The position numbers and the translations under genes are program-made. A model generated the notes under the pieces. The model did not search any database. It saw nothing but the letters and a program-made list of their open reading frames with translations, and was not told where the DNA came from. Below, in pieces: positions 35,154 to 43,509 of a DNA stretch of 64,000 nucleotides (positions are counted from its first letter, which is position 1; each line of letters begins with the position of its first letter). This DNA is from Nocardia sp. SYP-A9097 (GTDB taxonomy: Bacteria; Actinomycetota; Actinomycetes; Mycobacteriales; Mycobacteriaceae). The stretch is taken from contig NZ_WJIC01000002.1 of assembly GCF_009649815.1 (NCBI RefSeq), positions 62,001 through 126,000 on the forward strand. Reading direction: 5' to 3'.

Positions 35154-35489
35154 ATGAGCACAACTCCGGGCACCGATCACCTGGCGCGATTCGTGATCAT
35201 GTACGAAACCCCAACGGACATAGACGCATTCGAACGCCACTATCGAGACATTCACATTCCGCTGGCGAACGAACTGCCCGAATTACGCCGCTACACGGTC
35301 AGTCATGACGCGACACCGGTGATCGGCGCACCCTACTACCTGGTTGCCATCCTGGACTGGGACGATATGGCCGCCCTGCAGAGCGCACTCAACTCCGAAA
35401 TCGGTCGGCGCACCGCCGCGGACGCCGTCACCAATCTCGCCCGCTATGCCACTATGCGCGGAATGATCCTGCAGCTCAACGACATCTGA
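35154..35489 (+). CDS. EthD family protein
   Basis: 111 residues from ATG at 35154, with AAAGG nine bases upstream. It is a dimeric ferredoxin-like alpha/beta barrel: FVIMYETPTDIDAFERHYRDIHIPLANELPELRRYTV and the central YYLVAILDWDDMAALQSAL are characteristic. EthD proteins accompany degradation of ethers and aromatic compounds and may bind or isomerise intermediates. It is divergent from the TetR gene, so it is a likely member of its regulon. Confidence 0.85.
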   Translation: MSTTPGTDHLARFVIMYETPTDIDAFERHYRDIHIPLANELPELRRYTVSHDATPVIGAPYYLVAILDWDDMAALQSALNSEIGRRTAADAVTNLARYATMRGMILQLNDI

Positions 35490-35510
35490 CCGCGGCTACT
35501 ATCGGATGCG

Positions 35511-36470
35511 ATGAATATCGACCTGATGTTTGATTCATTGGCCGGCCTTTCCGTCGGAGACGCGGTGGGGGCCGAATTTCCGATTCTGCGGCGGCCGCTC
35601 GCCGAATTGGCGGCCGGCGATCTCCCGGTTGGCCGGTGGGAATGGACCGATGACACCGAGATGGCGTGCACGGTGGTCGGGGAACTGCTCGAACACGGCG
35701 GAATCGAGCAGGATCGGCTGGCCGCGGCCTTCGCCGAGCGATTCGACAGTCGCCGCGACTACGGGTTCATGACCGTGGACACGCTGGGGCGGATCCGCCG
35801 TGGTGTGCCCTGGCGGGAGGTAACCGCGGCCGCTTTCGATCGACAGGGATCGTGTGGCAATGGTGCGGCCATGCGGGTCGCACCGCTGGGCGCGTTCTAT
35901 GCCGGGGATACGGAAAGGGTTGTCGCCGAAGCGGTTCGGTCCGCGCAGGTGACGCATTGGCATCGCGAAGGGGTCGTCGGCGCTGTCGCGATCGCGGTCG
36001 CGGCCGCCACCGCGGGGCAGGCTCGGATCACCGGAATCCGGCCCGCGCCGGCGGAATTCATTACCGCCGTGCTCGAACGGGTCGGCGGCGGGGATACCGC
36101 GCGGCTGATTCACCGGGCCCGCGCACTGCTCGGAGCACCCGTCGAGCAGGTCGCGCAGGAGCTCGGCACCGGAATTCGGGTGACCGCGCAGGACACCGTG
36201 CCGTTCACAATCTGGGTCGCGGCAACCTATCTCGACGACTACCGGGCCGCGATCGCCACCTGTGTGGGTGCGGGCGGGGATACCGATACCACCGCCGCGA
36301 TTGTCGGTGGAATCGTGGCCGCCCACACCGGTGGCGGTGCGGGCGGCGTACCGCCGGCGTGGGTGGCCGCGCGAGAACCGTTGCCCGACTGGCTCGATCG
36401 GATCAAGCCCCGGCAACCCGAGAAGTCGGCATCGACTCGCTTGCGGCGGTGGTTTTCCGGCTCGCGGTGA
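35511..36470 (+). CDS. ADP-ribosylglycohydrolase family protein
   Basis: 319 residues. The family's metal-binding motifs are present: GLSVGDAVGAEF near residue 12, TDDTEM near 46 and the C-terminal AGGDTDTTAAIVGGI near 255. These enzymes remove ADP-ribose from proteins or small molecules using two Mg ions. It starts 21 nt after the EthD stop, so an operon is likely. Its 3' end overlaps the convergent methyltransferase gene by 68 bp. No ADP-ribosyltransferase partner lies next to it. Confidence 0.9.
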   Translation: MNIDLMFDSLAGLSVGDAVGAEFPILRRPLAELAAGDLPVGRWEWTDDTEMACTVVGELLEHGGIEQDRLAAAFAERFDSRRDYGFMTVDTLGRIRRGVPWREVTAAAFDRQGSCGNGAAMRVAPLGAFYAGDTERVVAEAVRSAQVTHWHREGVVGAVAIAVAAATAGQARITGIRPAPAEFITAVLERVGGGDTARLIHRARALLGAPVEQVAQELGTGIRVTAQDTVPFTIWVAATYLDDYRAAIATCVGAGGDTDTTAAIVGGIVAAHTGGGAGGVPPAWVAAREPLPDWLDRIKPRQPEKSASTRLRRWFSGSR

Positions 36471-37224
36471 CGAGCCGGGTGGGGAAGAAGGGCGCACCCC
36501 ACCACATCCGCCGGCCGAGATTGCGGCGGTGCACGCCGGTCATTCCGAGTTCGCGCAGGCGGGCACGGTATTTTCCGGTGTGCAACAGATCGGCGATGGC
36601 GATCCGGCCGCCGGGGCGCAGTACCCGCACGGCTTCGTCGACCGCGGCCAGGCGACCGGCCGCGGTGGAGATATTGTGCAGTACGACATTGCTGATGATC
36701 AGGTCGAAACTGTTGTCCGCGAACGGTAATCGCGTAATGTCCCCGGTCTCCACCACGATTCGATCGGCCACCCCTTCAAGTTCCGCATTGCGCAGCGTGA
36801 CCTCGGGACTGTTGCCGGTCTGGTCGGCCTGCCACAGATCGATGCCGACCGCACGCCCGCGCGGCAGTAGCTCCGCGGCCATCAGCAGTAGTGCGCCGCG
36901 ACCGCAGCCGAGATCGAGCACCTGTTCATCGCCGCGCAGTCGCAGATCGGTGAGAATCCGCGCCCACACCTCGAATTTTCCGGTCCGGCTGGTGCGCACA
37001 TACGTGCCCACGAACAGCGACAATCCGAGCGCGATCACGCCGCCGATCACCGCGCCGAGGAAGGCACCGACCGCGATCTCGCGCACCGTGAACGCGAGGA
37101 GCGCGGCGACCAGCACCGCCAGGATCACCCCTTGCACGCGGGCCGAAACCACCGAGAAGTCCCCGTCGAGCCCGTAGTCGCCGCGCCGGTGGCGCAGCTC
37201 CGAGGAGAGATGTTCGGTGGTCAT
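36403..37224 (-). CDS. Class I SAM methyltransferase with membrane anchor
   Basis: 273 residues. ATG at 37224 overlaps the stop of the esterase gene (ATGA). Two membrane helices (about 30-50 and 53-72) precede the methyltransferase domain with motif I VLDLGCGRGALLL, VGIDLW, GDITRLPFADNSFDLIISNVVLHN and LRPGGRIAIAD. This membrane-attached UbiE-like form suggests a lipid or quinone substrate, but none is shown. It is second in a two-gene operon with the hydrolase. Confidence 0.87.
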   Translation of the reverse strand: MTTEHLSSELRHRRGDYGLDGDFSVVSARVQGVILAVLVAALLAFTVREIAVGAFLGAVIGGVIALGLSLFVGTYVRTSRTGKFEVWARILTDLRLRGDEQVLDLGCGRGALLLMAAELLPRGRAVGIDLWQADQTGNSPEVTLRNAELEGVADRIVVETGDITRLPFADNSFDLIISNVVLHNISTAAGRLAAVDEAVRVLRPGGRIAIADLLHTGKYRARLRELGMTGVHRRNLGRRMWWGAPFFPTRLVTASRKTTAASESMPTSRVAGA

Positions 37225-38234
37225 CGCACCCGCGCCTTTGTCGTAATCCCTTGGGCCGATTGCGGTTCGGTGAGGCGATTGCGGAGGAATTCGGTGATCT
37301 CCGCGCGCGCCGCCTTGGCCTGCGGCACCAGTCCGGGCATGGTGATGAACGCGTGCGTCGCGCCGGGATGCTCGGAAAGTCTTGCGGGCGTGCCTGATTC
37401 GAGCAGTCGTTCGGCATAGCGGCGGCCCTGGTCGGCCAGCGGGTCGAGGGTGGGCACCACCACGAGCGCTGGGGCCAGGTCGCTCAGGTCGTCGGCGTAC
37501 AGGGGTGAAACCGTGCGGGGATCCGTGCCCGGTGGCACCGCAAGCCGGTGGAACAGCTGCAATCTCGGTGTATTCAAGGTCGGGCTGTCGGCGTACTTGG
37601 CCATCGACGGGTAGTCGTGCATGGTCGCGGTCAGATCGGCGGCGGGGTTGACCAATACCTGTGCCCGCAGCCGCAGACCGGAGGCTTTGGCCCGAATCGC
37701 GGCCAGCGCGGCGATCAACCCACCGGTGCTCTCCCCCGCGACCACGATACGTGCCGGATCGATACCCCACTCCGCGGCATGACTTACCAAGTGCCGCAAC
37801 ACATCCCAGGCGTCATCCAACGCATCCGCCAGCGCGGTGTCCTCGGTGAGCAGACGATGTTCGACCGAGACGACAACCGCGGGCAACCGCGCGGCGAGAT
37901 GACTGTTCCCCCAATCACATTGCGACGCGGTACCGACGAACCCGCCACCGTGCACATGCAGCACGAGCGGCAGCGCGGCGTCGCCACCGGAGGACGGGCG
38001 ATACACCCGAACCCCGACCACCCGATCGGGCAGCGTCACCTCCTGCCAGGCGATGGTGGCGCCGCGATCGGGAAACCCGGTGACCACCCGGAGCAGGCGC
38101 GATCCCGCCTTACGATTCGCCTTGACGCTTACTACAGCCAATTCCTCGGCCGTGATACTCGGCCAGTCCGGATCCTTTTGCAGCGCATGCAGTAGCCGGA
38201 TCCCGCGCGGTGGGCGTTCGGTGGCGTCGTTCAT
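37221..38234 (-). CDS. HSL-type alpha/beta hydrolase
   Basis: 337 residues. Hormone-sensitive-lipase family: oxyanion motif HVHGGGFVG, nucleophile elbow GESTGG, Asp in the PTLDPLADQ region and His in PGATHAFI. It is cytoplasmic and probably cleaves short acyl esters. It is translationally coupled to the following methyltransferase. Confidence 0.9.
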   Translation of the reverse strand: MNDATERPPRGIRLLHALQKDPDWPSITAEELAVVSVKANRKAGSRLLRVVTGFPDRGATIAWQEVTLPDRVVGVRVYRPSSGGDAALPLVLHVHGGGFVGTASQCDWGNSHLAARLPAVVVSVEHRLLTEDTALADALDDAWDVLRHLVSHAAEWGIDPARIVVAGESTGGLIAALAAIRAKASGLRLRAQVLVNPAADLTATMHDYPSMAKYADSPTLNTPRLQLFHRLAVPPGTDPRTVSPLYADDLSDLAPALVVVPTLDPLADQGRRYAERLLESGTPARLSEHPGATHAFITMPGLVPQAKAARAEITEFLRNRLTEPQSAQGITTKARVR

Positions 38235-38313
38235 GTCATTCCTCCTCGATCGCGTCTGACCTGACGCTCAGCATCATCGGGAGGTCGGCGAATGTATTGG
38301 AAGAATGTTCCCG

Positions 38314-39132
38314 TCAGCGCGCCCAGGCGATGGGGTCGACAGCCAGCCAGGGCGCGACCGCGAGGGCGGTCGGCGTCAATCCCGCGAAGGCTTTGGCATC
38401 ACGATGCAGATGCGATTGATCGGCATAACCGTTCCCCGCCGACACCATGGCCGCGCTCTCTCCCGAAGCGAGATCGTGTGCCGCACAATCGAATCGAACC
38501 AATTGCGCCGCCTGTTTCGGCGTCAACCCGATCTGCCCCCGGAATCGCGACCACAACCGCTTACGACTCCACCCGATCTCGGCCGCCAGCCGCTCGACCC
38601 GAATCTGCCCCCGGCTCACCACGATTCGATTCCAGGCCCGAGCCACCTCCGGATCGACCGCCCGCCCCGCCGCCATCCGGCGCAGCAACACTGCCTCCGC
38701 GACAGCGAATCGCTCATCCCACGACGCGGCACGCATACGCTCCCGAATCCGCCCCGCCTCACGCCCCCACAGCTCATCGAGCCCCACCACGGTCCCACTC
38801 AACTCGGCCGTAGCCCCCAGCACCGCATGCGCGACCACCGGTGACAACCGAATCTGCAACACATCGATCGCCCGCCCCGACCCGCGCACACTCCCCGGCG
38901 CGAGCCCGACAACCCCACTCCCCCTTTGCCGCACCCCACCGGCCTCATCGACGAGCAGCACATCCCCGAAATCGATGAACACCGTCAAATCCGGATACGG
39001 CACCACCCGCATATCGATGGAAGTCCCAGCGCGCCCGCAGAATCCGGCCATACCGACCCCTGCCATTCGCTGATGCGCCGGAACCGCGACATCAACCAGC
39101 GCCCCGGCTATCCGAACCGGCTCAATGGGCAT
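38314..39132 (-). CDS. AraC family transcriptional regulator
   Basis: 272 residues from ATG at 39132 (ATG 39141 is possible). The N-terminal sensing domain is unclassified; the C-terminal double HTH (about 175-262) reads VSRGQIRVERLAAEIGWSRKRLWSRFRGQIGLTPKQ, then AGNGYADQSHLHRDAKAFAGLTPT. It lies upstream of the hydrolase/methyltransferase pair on the same strand and may control it. It marks the end of the accessory block beside the mca locus. Confidence 0.87.
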   Translation of the reverse strand: MPIEPVRIAGALVDVAVPAHQRMAGVGMAGFCGRAGTSIDMRVVPYPDLTVFIDFGDVLLVDEAGGVRQRGSGVVGLAPGSVRGSGRAIDVLQIRLSPVVAHAVLGATAELSGTVVGLDELWGREAGRIRERMRAASWDERFAVAEAVLLRRMAAGRAVDPEVARAWNRIVVSRGQIRVERLAAEIGWSRKRLWSRFRGQIGLTPKQAAQLVRFDCAAHDLASGESAAMVSAGNGYADQSHLHRDAKAFAGLTPTALAVAPWLAVDPIAWAR

Positions 39133-39189
39133 ACCGCCCATCCTACGAGCCGCGCACCCACCGAGGCGGCCCGCCGATCACCACCGGGC

Positions 39190-39456
39190 TCAGCTGGTGG
39201 AATTCTCCGGTTTCGGAGCGTCCTCCTCCTGCTTGATGACGCTCCGCTCGGTGCCCTCGTCCGCCTCCTGATCCGGTTCCGGATGCTCCGGGGAGAAGGT
39301 GGCGGGCAGGTTCTTCAGGTGCCGGTTCATGCTCACCACGAGCAGCACCGTGCCGACCAGCAGCACCAGCACGATCACCAGGCCCAGCGGGGACGCCTTA
39401 CCGAACTCCGGTCCGGTGGGCGTGTTCTGGGCCTGGGCGAGCAGGGTGAGCATCAT
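39190..39456 (-). CDS. Small membrane protein downstream of mca (Rv1083-like)
   Basis: 88 residues. One membrane helix ([20 protein letters not shown], about 24-43) is followed by an acidic, Glu/Pro-rich cytoplasmic tail. The start overlaps the mca stop by 4 nt (ATGA). Rv1083 next to mca in M. tuberculosis has the same layout. Function unknown; conservation beside mca suggests a link to mycothiol detoxification. Confidence 0.82.
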   Translation of the reverse strand: MMLTLLAQAQNTPTGPEFGKASPLGLVIVLVLLVGTVLLVVSMNRHLKNLPATFSPEHPEPDQEADEGTERSVIKQEEDAPKPENSTS

Positions 39457-40367
39457 CGGTCGGCGTCCTCATTTTCAACAGCCTCGGTGTCGGCATCGTC
39501 GATCCCCGCGAACAGATCGGTCTCCGGGATGGCGGTGCGCACTCGGGTCTTCGCGAGCTCGAATTCCTCGGTCGGCCACAGCTTCTGCTGCAATTCGATC
39601 GAGATGGCGAAGAACGCGCCGTTCGGATCGATCTGGGTGGCGTGCGCGCGCAGCGCGTCATCACGCTGCGGGAAGTACTTGGCGCATTCGATCTGGGTGG
39701 TGACCCGGCCCATGATGTCACCGCGATCGCGGGCGTAACCGCGCATGCGGTCCATCCACTCCTGCATGGGGAAGGGTTCACCGCGCCGCTCGTACTCGTC
39801 GGCGAAGATCTCCAGCCGGGCCAGGCTGAAACCGTGGTTGTAGTAGAGCTTCAACGGCGTCCACGGCTCGCCCGCATCGGGGAACCGCTCGGGATCGCCG
39901 GCCGCTTCGTAGGCCGCGACCGAAACCTGGTGGCACATAATGTGATCCGGGTGCGGGTAGCCACCCATCTCGTCGTAGGTCGTCATGACGTGCGGCTTGA
40001 ATTTCCGCACCACGCGCACCAGCGCCTCGGTGGCCTCCTCCAGGGGCACCAGCGCGAAACTGCCCTCGGGCAGCGGCGGCAGCGGATCCCCTTCCGGCAG
40101 GCCGGAATCCACGAAACCCAGCCACAACTGCTCGACGCCGAGCACGTCGGCGGCGGCGGCCATCTCCTGCTTGCGTACCTCGGAGATGTTGTTCTTGATG
40201 CCGGGCGTATCCATGGCGGGATTGAGGATGTCACCACGTTCGCCACCGGTCAGGGTGACGACCAGGACGTCATTGCCCTCGGCCGCATAGCGCGCGGTGG
40301 TCGCCGCACCCTTGCTGGATTCGTCGTCGGGGTGCGCGTGTACCGCCATGAGGCGAAGACCACTCAC
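39453..40367 (-). CDS. mca: Mycothiol S-conjugate amidase
   Basis: 304 residues from GTG at 40367. Zinc-dependent LmbE-type deacetylase: [12 protein letters not shown] (His12, Asp15) and [12 protein letters not shown] are the metal motifs. It cleaves mycothiol S-conjugates, releasing mercapturic acids for export and recycling GlcN-Ins. The long specific stretches [28 protein letters not shown] and WPTEEFELA distinguish Mca from MshB. It shows that the organism uses mycothiol. Confidence 0.96.
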   Translation of the reverse strand: MSGLRLMAVHAHPDDESSKGAATTARYAAEGNDVLVVTLTGGERGDILNPAMDTPGIKNNISEVRKQEMAAAADVLGVEQLWLGFVDSGLPEGDPLPPLPEGSFALVPLEEATEALVRVVRKFKPHVMTTYDEMGGYPHPDHIMCHQVSVAAYEAAGDPERFPDAGEPWTPLKLYYNHGFSLARLEIFADEYERRGEPFPMQEWMDRMRGYARDRGDIMGRVTTQIECAKYFPQRDDALRAHATQIDPNGAFFAISIELQQKLWPTEEFELAKTRVRTAIPETDLFAGIDDADTEAVENEDADR

Positions 40368-40503
40368 TTCTCGTTCACCTCACCGATCACTTTTTCACCT
40401 CATCGCTCTCCGCCAGGTCCAGGCAGGGGGTGTCCGATCTCCATTCCCTATAGTTCCATCCGACCATCGTTTGTTCCGACCTACCCCCCGGGAGGGGCCT
40501 GTC

Positions 40504-40920
40504 ATGAGCGAAAGACCGGCCGGGCGGTATGGCGCGGCGCGCCGCAAGACACCCCGCTGGATGATGTACGCGATCAGCGCGGTGGTCATAATCGCCGGTC
40601 TCGGCGTCGCCTATGTGGGCTATAAGCAGTACGGCCCCAAGGACATCGAGCCGGATCGAATCGGATACACCGTCGTCGACGACTCCACCGTCGAGGTGGA
40701 CTTCAAGGTGACGCGCAAGGATCCGGATACGCCGGTCGTTTGCATTGTTCGCGCCATGACCGCGGACAGCGAGGAGGTCGGCCGCCGCGAAGTGCTGGTT
40801 CCGGCCTCCGACAGCGGCACCGTGCGCCTCACCACCACCATCAAAACCACCGGGCGCGCCGGGGCGGGCAATGTCTACGCCTGCAGCGATGATGTGCCGG
40901 CCTATCTGCGCGCCGGGTGA
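40504..40920 (+). CDS. DUF4307 membrane protein (Rv1081c-like)
   Basis: 138 residues. ATG at 40504 follows GGGAGGGG. N-in single membrane helix (WMMYAISAVVIIAGLGVAYVG, about 19-39), then an extracytoplasmic beta-rich domain with VEVDFKVTRKDP and two cysteines (VVCIVRAM and VYACSDD) likely disulfide bonded. It lies between mca and greA, as in mycobacteria. Function unknown. Confidence 0.85.
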   Translation: MSERPAGRYGAARRKTPRWMMYAISAVVIIAGLGVAYVGYKQYGPKDIEPDRIGYTVVDDSTVEVDFKVTRKDPDTPVVCIVRAMTADSEEVGRREVLVPASDSGTVRLTTTIKTTGRAGAGNVYACSDDVPAYLRAG

Positions 40921-40974
40921 AAAGTCCGGTACGCAACCCGCTTTGATGCCTCTACCTGCATCTTTGCGAATCGT

Positions 40975-41020
40975 GCTAAAATAGTCCAACACACGGTTCC
41001 GGGGTTCGGAGCCGTGTTTG
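40975..41020 (+). promoter_or_regulatory. greA promoter and leader hairpin
   Basis: An extended -10 element (TG at 40975-40976, then TAAAAT at 40978-40983) is followed by a stem-loop, ACACGGTTCC with GGAGCCGTGT (about 40992-41018), then TTT. The start site would be near 40990, giving a greA leader of about 180 nt with a hairpin at its 5' end. It may act as an attenuator or stabiliser. Confidence 0.45.
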
Positions 41021-41168
41021 CTGCATTGACGGCCGGCGCTGTCGGGAACCTCCCCCAGGATGGCTCTGGCTGTCCGCTGTTGTCATGCCTACCCCAGCGT
41101 GGGCGTGCACGACGGAGTTCAGGGAAATCCCGGCACGCGTCGGGGACAACTACTAGGGAGTGATCGAG

Positions 41169-41663
41169 ATGACTGAGACGAACGTGACCTGGCTGACCCC
41201 GGAGTCGCACGAGAGGCTCACGAGCGAACTCGGCGTCCTCATTGCCAACCGTCCGGTCATCGCGGCCGAAATCAATGAGCGCCGCGAAGAGGGCGATCTC
41301 AAGGAGAACGGCGGCTACCACGCGGCTCGCGAGGAGCAGGGCCAGCAGGAGGCGCGGATTCGCCAGCTGCAGGAACTCCTGAACAACGCCAAGGTGGGCG
41401 TCGCACCGACCAAGTCCGGCGTCGCACTGCCCGGCTCCGTCGTCAAGGTCTACTACGACGGCGACGAGAACGATACCGAAACCTTCCTCATCGCCACCCG
41501 CGAAGAGGGCCTCAATGGCGACAACCTGGAGACCTACTCCCCCGCCTCCCCGCTGGGCGGCGCACTCATCAACGCCAAGGTCGGCGAGACCCGCGAATAC
41601 ATGCTGCCCAACGGCAACACCATGAAGGTGACACTGGTCAGCGCGGAGCCGTACCACAGCTAA
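41169..41663 (+). CDS. greA: Transcription elongation factor GreA
   Basis: 164 residues, the normal length. ATG at 41169 follows AGGGAG with an 8-nt gap (GTG 41160 is a poorer alternative). The N-terminal coiled coil ([43 protein letters not shown]) carries the acidic tip DLKEN that reaches the RNA polymerase secondary channel and stimulates cleavage of backtracked RNA. The C-terminal FKBP-like domain is intact. Confidence 0.96.
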   Translation: MTETNVTWLTPESHERLTSELGVLIANRPVIAAEINERREEGDLKENGGYHAAREEQGQQEARIRQLQELLNNAKVGVAPTKSGVALPGSVVKVYYDGDENDTETFLIATREEGLNGDNLETYSPASPLGGALINAKVGETREYMLPNGNTMKVTLVSAEPYHS

Positions 41664-41670
41664 GCTGTTC

Positions 41671-41733
41671 CGCCTCCCCGAAACTTTGGCGCACGGCTGG
41701 GAGCCGTTGACCGTTGGGGACGCGTACCGGCGG
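41671..41733 (+). repeat. 63-bp dispersed repeat, copy 2
   Basis: It matches 5503-5565 at about three quarters of positions without gaps. It lies 8 nt after the greA stop, in the convergent gap before the terminator. Contains CGGCTGGGAGCCG. Confidence 0.5.
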
Positions 41734-41809
41734 TTGTGCGCGACACCGATTTTGGGGGTACCCCGGGAGTTACCCGGATCTTGCGAAATCAGTTGTCACG
41801 TTCCGTAAA

Positions 41810-41849
41810 AACGAAAGCGCCGCACCGGAATCCGATGCGGCGCTTCGTT
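41810..41849. terminator. Bidirectional terminator between greA and metB
   Basis: Stem AACGA-A-AGCGCCGCA with TGCGGCGCT-TCGTT and a 12-nt loop. T-rich on the plus strand (TTCTTCGTT) and A-rich on the left, so it can serve both convergent genes. Confidence 0.75.
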
Positions 41850-41863
41850 CTTCGTTGAAACTG

Positions 41864-43009
41864 TCAGCTGAGGGCCTGCTCGATGTCGGCCAGCAGGTCA
41901 CTGATGTCTTCGATGCCGACCGAGAGGCGGACCAGGTCGGCGGGGACCTCGAGGGCGGAACCGGCGGTGGAGGCGTGGGTCATGGCGCCGGGGTGCTCGA
42001 TGAGCGATTCCACGCCGCCGAGGGATTCGGCGAGGGTGAAAAGCTTGGTGCGGGCGCAGAAGTCCAGGGCCGCTTCCTTACCGCCGTGCACGCGCACCGA
42101 GATCATGCCGCCGAAGCGGCGCATCTGCTTCTGCGCGACGGTGTGACCCGGGTGTTCGGGCAGGCCGGGGTAGATGACCTGCGCGATCTTCGGGTGATTG
42201 GTGAGGAATTCGGCGATGGTCTCGGCATTGTCGCAATGCCGGTCCATCCGCAGGGCCAGGGTCTTGATGCCGCGCATGGTGAGGAACGCGTCCATCGGAC
42301 CGGGCACCGCGCCGGCACCGTTCTGCAGGAACGCGAATTTGGTGTCGAGTTCCTGATCATTGGTGATGAGCGCGCCACCGACGACATCGGAGTGACCGCC
42401 GAGGTATTTGGTGGTCGAGTGCAGCACGATATCCGCGCCGAGCAGCAGCGGCTGCTGCAGGTACGGGGAGGCGAAGGTGTTGTCCACCACCAGTTTCGCG
42501 CCACCGGCGTGTGCCACCCCGGCCAGCGCCGAGATATCGCCGATATTCAGCAGCGGATTGGTGGGGGTCTCGATCCACACCAGCTTGGTGTTCGGCCGCA
42601 TGGCCGCGGCCACCGCGTCCGGATCGTTCACATGCGCCACCGAGTACTCGATGCCCCACTGCGTGAACACCTTGTCGATCAGCCGGAAGGTGCCGCCGTA
42701 CGCGTCATCCGGAATGACCAGGTGATCGCCGGGGCGCAGATTCGCCCGCAACGCACAGTCCGTGGCCGCCATCCCCGAGGAGAAGGCCCGCCCGTACGTA
42801 CCCGATTCCAGCGCCGCGAGATTCGCCTCCAACGCGGTACGGGTCGGATTACCGGTGCGCGCGTACTCGTATCCGCCGCGCATCCCGCCGACACCGTCCT
42901 GGGCGAAGGTCGAGCTCGCGTAGATCGGCACGTTCACCGCACCGGTCTGAGGGTCCGGATCGAACCCGGCGTGCACGGCCCGTGTGGAGAAACCCAGCTG
43001 ATCGCTCAT
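41864..43009 (-). CDS. metB: Cystathionine gamma-synthase
   Basis: 381 residues. PLP enzyme of the Cys/Met metabolism family: [32 protein letters not shown] and the Schiff-base Lys201 in [12 protein letters not shown]. It joins an O-acyl-homoserine with cysteine to make cystathionine; bifunctional gamma-lyase activity is possible in this group. The start has no clear Shine-Dalgarno; a 16-codon frame (43006-43056) ends overlapping its ATG and could drive coupled translation. Confidence 0.92.
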   Translation of the reverse strand: MSDQLGFSTRAVHAGFDPDPQTGAVNVPIYASSTFAQDGVGGMRGGYEYARTGNPTRTALEANLAALESGTYGRAFSSGMAATDCALRANLRPGDHLVIPDDAYGGTFRLIDKVFTQWGIEYSVAHVNDPDAVAAAMRPNTKLVWIETPTNPLLNIGDISALAGVAHAGGAKLVVDNTFASPYLQQPLLLGADIVLHSTTKYLGGHSDVVGGALITNDQELDTKFAFLQNGAGAVPGPMDAFLTMRGIKTLALRMDRHCDNAETIAEFLTNHPKIAQVIYPGLPEHPGHTVAQKQMRRFGGMISVRVHGGKEAALDFCARTKLFTLAESLGGVESLIEHPGAMTHASTAGSALEVPADLVRLSVGIEDISDLLADIEQALS

Positions 43010-43149
43010 GCGAACAGCCTAAGGACGTGTCTCGGACTGCCCAGCTCCGGGGGCATACCTCCGGCACCCCGCGAATATCGGACATCCCACCGCAGCGGCA
43101 AATGCGCCAGAATCCAACTGCCTCATCGACAAGCGAACGTGGAGAAATG

Positions 43150-43491
43150 ATGTCCATCGGTAGTGCGAAGGTCACGGCCCACCGTTTTCTGGCGGACCTG
43201 TACCGCGACGACTATTTCCCCGACCACGCGCTGGATCTGGGCACGGAGATCCTCCTCCGGCTGAGTGAGCGCATCGAAACGGAGCAGCCCGCCGACCTGG
43301 CCGCGCTGTACGCACTCACCCACTCGGCCACCGAGGAATTCAACGAACTGGAGCAGGTGTTCCACCACGCGGGTAGCGAAATCGAGACTGTGGCCCGCGA
43401 GTCGATCGCGGCGGACTTCCTGTTCATCGCCGAGGCGTACGGGTTCGCCGATGCGGATCACGAGGAGCTGATCGCCACTCGGGACTGGTGA
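43150..43491 (+). CDS. DUF5713 family protein
   Basis: 113 residues; the second of two adjacent ATGs (43150) has the better spacing from GGAG. Family motifs: FLADLYRDDYFPDHALDLGTEIL, ALYALTHSATEEFNELEQVF, GSEIETVARESIAADF and FIAEAYGF ending in RDW. It is soluble and helical. The family has no assigned function. It lies 18 nt before an acyl-CoA dehydrogenase gene and may be co-transcribed with it. Confidence 0.82.
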   Translation: MSIGSAKVTAHRFLADLYRDDYFPDHALDLGTEILLRLSERIETEQPADLAALYALTHSATEEFNELEQVFHHAGSEIETVARESIAADFLFIAEAYGFADADHEELIATRDW

Positions 43492-43509
43492 GAGTCCTAA
43501 GCTCAGGAC

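Noticed and set aside
39190..41663. Horizontal transfer of the mca-greA segment
   Set aside because: The gene order and overlaps are those of the mycobacterial backbone, so it is ancestral.
41714..43150. 478-codon plus-strand frame opposite metB
   Set aside because: Antisense shadow; metB shows complete PLP-enzyme motifs on the other strand.
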